A DNA stretch of 16,555 bases. It comes from JBDSYA01 sp039925865. Lineage in GTDB: Bacteria > Bacteroidota > Ignavibacteria > Tepidaquicellales > Tepidaquicellaceae. Of this stretch, positions 14,480-16,555 are shown piece after piece. Each line of letters starts with the position of its first letter. The first letter of the stretch is position 1. Both the position numbers and the translations under genes were made by a program. Under the pieces are notes generated by a model. That model saw nothing but the letters and a program-made list of their open reading frames with translations. It was not told the DNA's origin and did no database searches. The stretch covers positions 1 to 16,555 of the forward strand of contig JBDSYA010000172.1 of the NCBI GenBank assembly GCA_039925865.1, in the 5' to 3' direction.

Positions 14480-15817
14480 TTGAAAAATTCACCATACAAG
14501 GCCGAGATATATTTAGGGATTAATGTTTTACTATCACTGACTATGCTTTTTAACCCTAAGCTCAGTACGATATATTCTCTCGTCATCGTAGCTTACGGAC
14601 TTTTCAGGATCTTTGCAAAAAAGAATACTGACGGGGCAGCACATTTAATGGCAGGTTATGTAATTGGCATTGAAGTATTATTCCGAATGAATTCAGGAGG
14701 ATTCGGATATGAATATGGTAAGTACGCTGCAATACTTTTTCTTGTAATGGGATTTCTTGTCGGAAGAACAAAGAAGAAAACTCCGGGAATTTATGTTATT
14801 TTCTTATTAATTTTAATCCCATCTATAATGTATGTCGATTATCCCACTTTTGATCTTACGCGTCAGATGGTATCATTCAATCTTTCAGGCCCTATAATGT
14901 TAGGCATCTCAGCTATATATTTTTATCAAAGAAAATTCACACGGGCACAGCTTAGAAAGGTTTTCCTCGCGATTTTATATCCTATAACTGCCATGTCGAT
15001 ATTCGTGTACTTCCGTTCGGGTTCACTGGAAAATGTTGAATTTACAACTGAATCAAACTTTCAGGCAAGCGGAGGTTTTGGTCCGAACCAGGTGTCAACT
15101 ATATTCGGATTAGGGATCCTTATAATTGCAGCTGCATATTTTTTGAATATCAGATTGTTCAGGATGAAATATCTTCACTTAATACTTCTGCTGGGATTTC
15201 TTATCCGTGGTCTGGCAACATTTTCCCGAGGCGGAATGCTCGCGCCTATGGTAGCAATTATATTATGCATAGTTGTGATGACTCTCACGGATGCAAGATT
15301 TCAATCAAGAATCAACAGGGTTGTGTATGCATTCATTGCAATTTTTGTCATAGGATTTGCCGGGTTTAATTATGTGAATGATGTCAGCGGCGGACTGCTT
15401 GAAATGAGATTCAAAGGTGAATCAATGTATAATAAAGAAAAAAGTAATATGTTCAGCGGACGGGAGGAAATATTTGAAGAAGATCTCGAAATATTTAATG
15501 CCAATGTCCTGACGGGTGTCGGACCGGGTATGGCAAGTGAACAACGAAGATTAATAAGCGGTGTTGAAGCTGCTGCACACATTGAGTATTCACGGCTGCT
15601 TGCAGAGCACGGGATATTTGGTATTGCTGCAATTCTTATTATTGTAATTTTCCCCATAAAAACATTTTTCCAGCTTAGATCCACTGACGATAAGATCATA
15701 CTCATTCTTTGCGTTACATTTGTATTTATCACGCTCGGTCATGCAGCTATGAGGACAGCTGCGCCCGGTTTCATTTACGGCCTGGCGTTTATTAATATCG
15801 TGAGACCCCGGATATGA
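14480..15817 (+). CDS. O-antigen ligase/polymerase family membrane protein (Wzy_C)
   Basis: 445 residues from TTG 14480; the N-terminus (KNSPYKAEIYLGINVLLSL) leads straight into a first helix. Seen: about ten to twelve hydrophobic helices over the length; ASGGFGPNQVST (197-207), the ATFSRGGMLAPM segment (246-257), and a large polar loop at about 300-375 with FSGREEIFEEDLEIF (325-339), LTGVGPGM (344-351) and AAHIEYSRLLAEHGIFG (365-381). The G-R, G-G-P-G and H...E-G/H-G pattern is that of the PF04932 family (WaaL ligases, Wzy polymerases). Known: these use undecaprenyl-diphosphate-linked glycans at the periplasmic face, polymerising repeat units or transferring chains to an acceptor. Position inside a GT cluster favours a Wzy-type polymerase, but ligase cannot be excluded. 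The stop overlaps the next gene (ATGA, 15814-15817). Confidence 0.88.
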   Translation: MKNSPYKAEIYLGINVLLSLTMLFNPKLSTIYSLVIVAYGLFRIFAKKNTDGAAHLMAGYVIGIEVLFRMNSGGFGYEYGKYAAILFLVMGFLVGRTKKKTPGIYVIFLLILIPSIMYVDYPTFDLTRQMVSFNLSGPIMLGISAIYFYQRKFTRAQLRKVFLAILYPITAMSIFVYFRSGSLENVEFTTESNFQASGGFGPNQVSTIFGLGILIIAAAYFLNIRLFRMKYLHLILLLGFLIRGLATFSRGGMLAPMVAIILCIVVMTLTDARFQSRINRVVYAFIAIFVIGFAGFNYVNDVSGGLLEMRFKGESMYNKEKSNMFSGREEIFEEDLEIFNANVLTGVGPGMASEQRRLISGVEAAAHIEYSRLLAEHGIFGIAAILIIVIFPIKTFFQLRSTDDKIILILCVTFVFITLGHAAMRTAAPGFIYGLAFINIVRPRI

Positions 15818-16555
15818 TCCTTTATGCCGGGAACATTCTTTCAAGTCACGGTTTTACTCCTACCTTTATCGAACTTCTGACTCCCAAATTAGCCGAACAT
15901 TACAATATAAAATCTGTCTCAAAAAAAAAGAATCAATCACTCAGGATGTGGGATATGATCTCTACACTGTTGAAAAATAAGAATGTCATAAAGCTTGTTA
16001 TGGTTGATTCTTACAGCATGAAAGCATTCTGGTATACTTATGCGATCGCTAAGATCTGCATGCATTATAAAATACCGTATGCGCCAATACTCAGAGGCGG
16101 CGGTTATCCTGACAGATTAAAACAGTCACCTGGATTGTGCAAAATTATTTTTTCCAATTCCATTAAAAACATTTCCCCATCACTTTATCTCAAAAAGTAT
16201 TTTGAAGACGAAGGTTATCCTGTTGAATATATTCCGAATTTCATTCCTGTGAAAGATTATAAATTTAAAGCAAGGAAAGATGTGAAAACAAGGCTTCTAT
16301 GGGTAAGGTCGTTTGACAGAACTTATAATCCTGTACTTGCAATAGAGATTTTAAATAAGCTGAAAAAAAAATATCCTGAATCTGAATTATGCATGGTGGG
16401 TCCTGATAAAGATGGGACTTTACAAAAGGTTATTGACAAAGCAAATGAGTACGGGATCAGTGATTCTTTAAAGCTGACAGGAAAACTTTCCAAGAAACAG
16501 TGGATAACACTTTCAGAAGATTATGATATTTTCATTAATACAACCGACTTTGATA
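15814..16555 (+). CDS. GT4 family glycosyltransferase (3' truncated)
   Basis: The frame opens at ATG 15814, overlapping the wzy-like TGA by 4 bp, and stays open to the end of the window: 247 codons plus one base are visible. Seen: N-terminus ILYAGNILSSHGFTPTFIE with the G-x-x-x-x-x-x-G-x-T-P pattern of an acceptor domain, VMVDSYSMKAFWYTY (62-76), ILRGGGYPDRL (92-102), the interdomain stretch EYIPNFIP (138-145), donor-domain start LLWVRSFDRTYNPVLAIEIL (161-180), and ELCMVGPDKDG (191-201). The EX7E motif would lie just beyond the window edge, so it is not seen. Two A9 runs occur (15921-15929 and 16363-16371). The fold and order fit GT4, retaining and cytoplasmic. It belongs to the same operon and continues the locus to the right. 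Confidence 0.87.
   Translation, partial: MILYAGNILSSHGFTPTFIELLTPKLAEHYNIKSVSKKKNQSLRMWDMISTLLKNKNVIKLVMVDSYSMKAFWYTYAIAKICMHYKIPYAPILRGGGYPDRLKQSPGLCKIIFSNSIKNISPSLYLKKYFEDEGYPVEYIPNFIPVKDYKFKARKDVKTRLLWVRSFDRTYNPVLAIEILNKLKKKYPESELCMVGPDKDGTLQKVIDKANEYGISDSLKLTGKLSKKQWITLSEDYDIFINTTDFD

Noticed and set aside
15370..15732. 120-codon open frame on the minus strand
   Set aside because: It lies wholly inside the wzy-like gene, has no recognisable domain, and is Ser/Ile-rich as expected from the complement of a membrane protein gene.
1..16555. CRISPR array, tRNA, insertion sequence or phage genes
   Set aside because: No regularly spaced repeats, cloverleaf-like sequence, transposase motifs or terminal inverted repeats were found; almost all DNA is accounted for by the polysaccharide operon.

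Overview
The window is AT-rich (by eye about one third G+C) and is a densely packed cell-surface polysaccharide (O-antigen, capsule or exopolysaccharide) biosynthesis locus. All genes lie on the + strand. Most junctions are 1 to 4 bp overlaps or abutments, which points to one long, translationally coupled operon that runs off both ends of the window. Several features suggest a member of the Bacteroidota/Ignavibacteriota (FCB) side of the tree: the A/T-rich coding sequence, the near absence of Shine-Dalgarno sequences at most starts, frequent TTG starts, and the gene content (WbqC-like protein, five-bladed propeller protein, AsnB-type amidotransferase, multiple GT4 enzymes). This is inference; the window has no rRNA or phylogenetic marker gene.

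Layout. 1-2019: a 5'-truncated GT4 glycosyltransferase (WcaL/AmsK-like) and a membrane-anchored GT2 polyprenyl-phosphate glycosyltransferase. 2016-5490: a putative amino-sugar module with a WbqC-family protein, a NeuD/PglD-type left-handed beta-helix acyltransferase, a GH43/GH32-like beta-propeller protein, and a WecE-type dTDP-4-amino-4,6-dideoxygalactose transaminase, which is the best identified gene here. 5497-8812: a multi-spanning GT-C (GT39/ArnT-like) glycosyltransferase, a NodB-type polysaccharide deacetylase without signal peptide, and a GNAT acyltransferase. 8820-14330: a GT2 with a long unrecognised N-terminal region, a GT4, a glutamine-dependent asparagine-synthase-like amidotransferase, and another GT4. 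14480-16555: an O-antigen ligase/polymerase-type (Wzy_C) membrane protein and a GT4 cut by the window end.

How they may work together. WecE and an acyltransferase would make an N-acylated 4-amino-4,6-dideoxy sugar nucleotide. The cytoplasmic GT2 and GT4 enzymes would build a lipid-linked repeat unit. The AsnB-like protein could amidate a uronic acid, and the deacetylase and GNAT could adjust the acylation of amino sugars. The GT2 at 1090 and the GT-C at 5497 could form a periplasmic branch-decoration pair through a polyprenyl-phosphate sugar. The Wzy-like protein would polymerise or ligate the product. No flippase (Wzx), initiating phosphoglycosyltransferase or dTDP-sugar (rml) genes are seen; they would lie outside the window or elsewhere in the genome.

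The main points for a second look are start sites and regulation. Two genes (5497 and 7802) appear to begin with the rare codon ATT behind the clearest Shine-Dalgarno sequences in the window; using the first GTG would remove a membrane helix from one and the N-terminal strand and WKF motif of the GNAT fold from the other. The three intergenic gaps that precede TTG-started genes each have an inverted repeat lying over the upstream stop codon. No tRNA, rRNA, CRISPR array or insertion sequence was seen.
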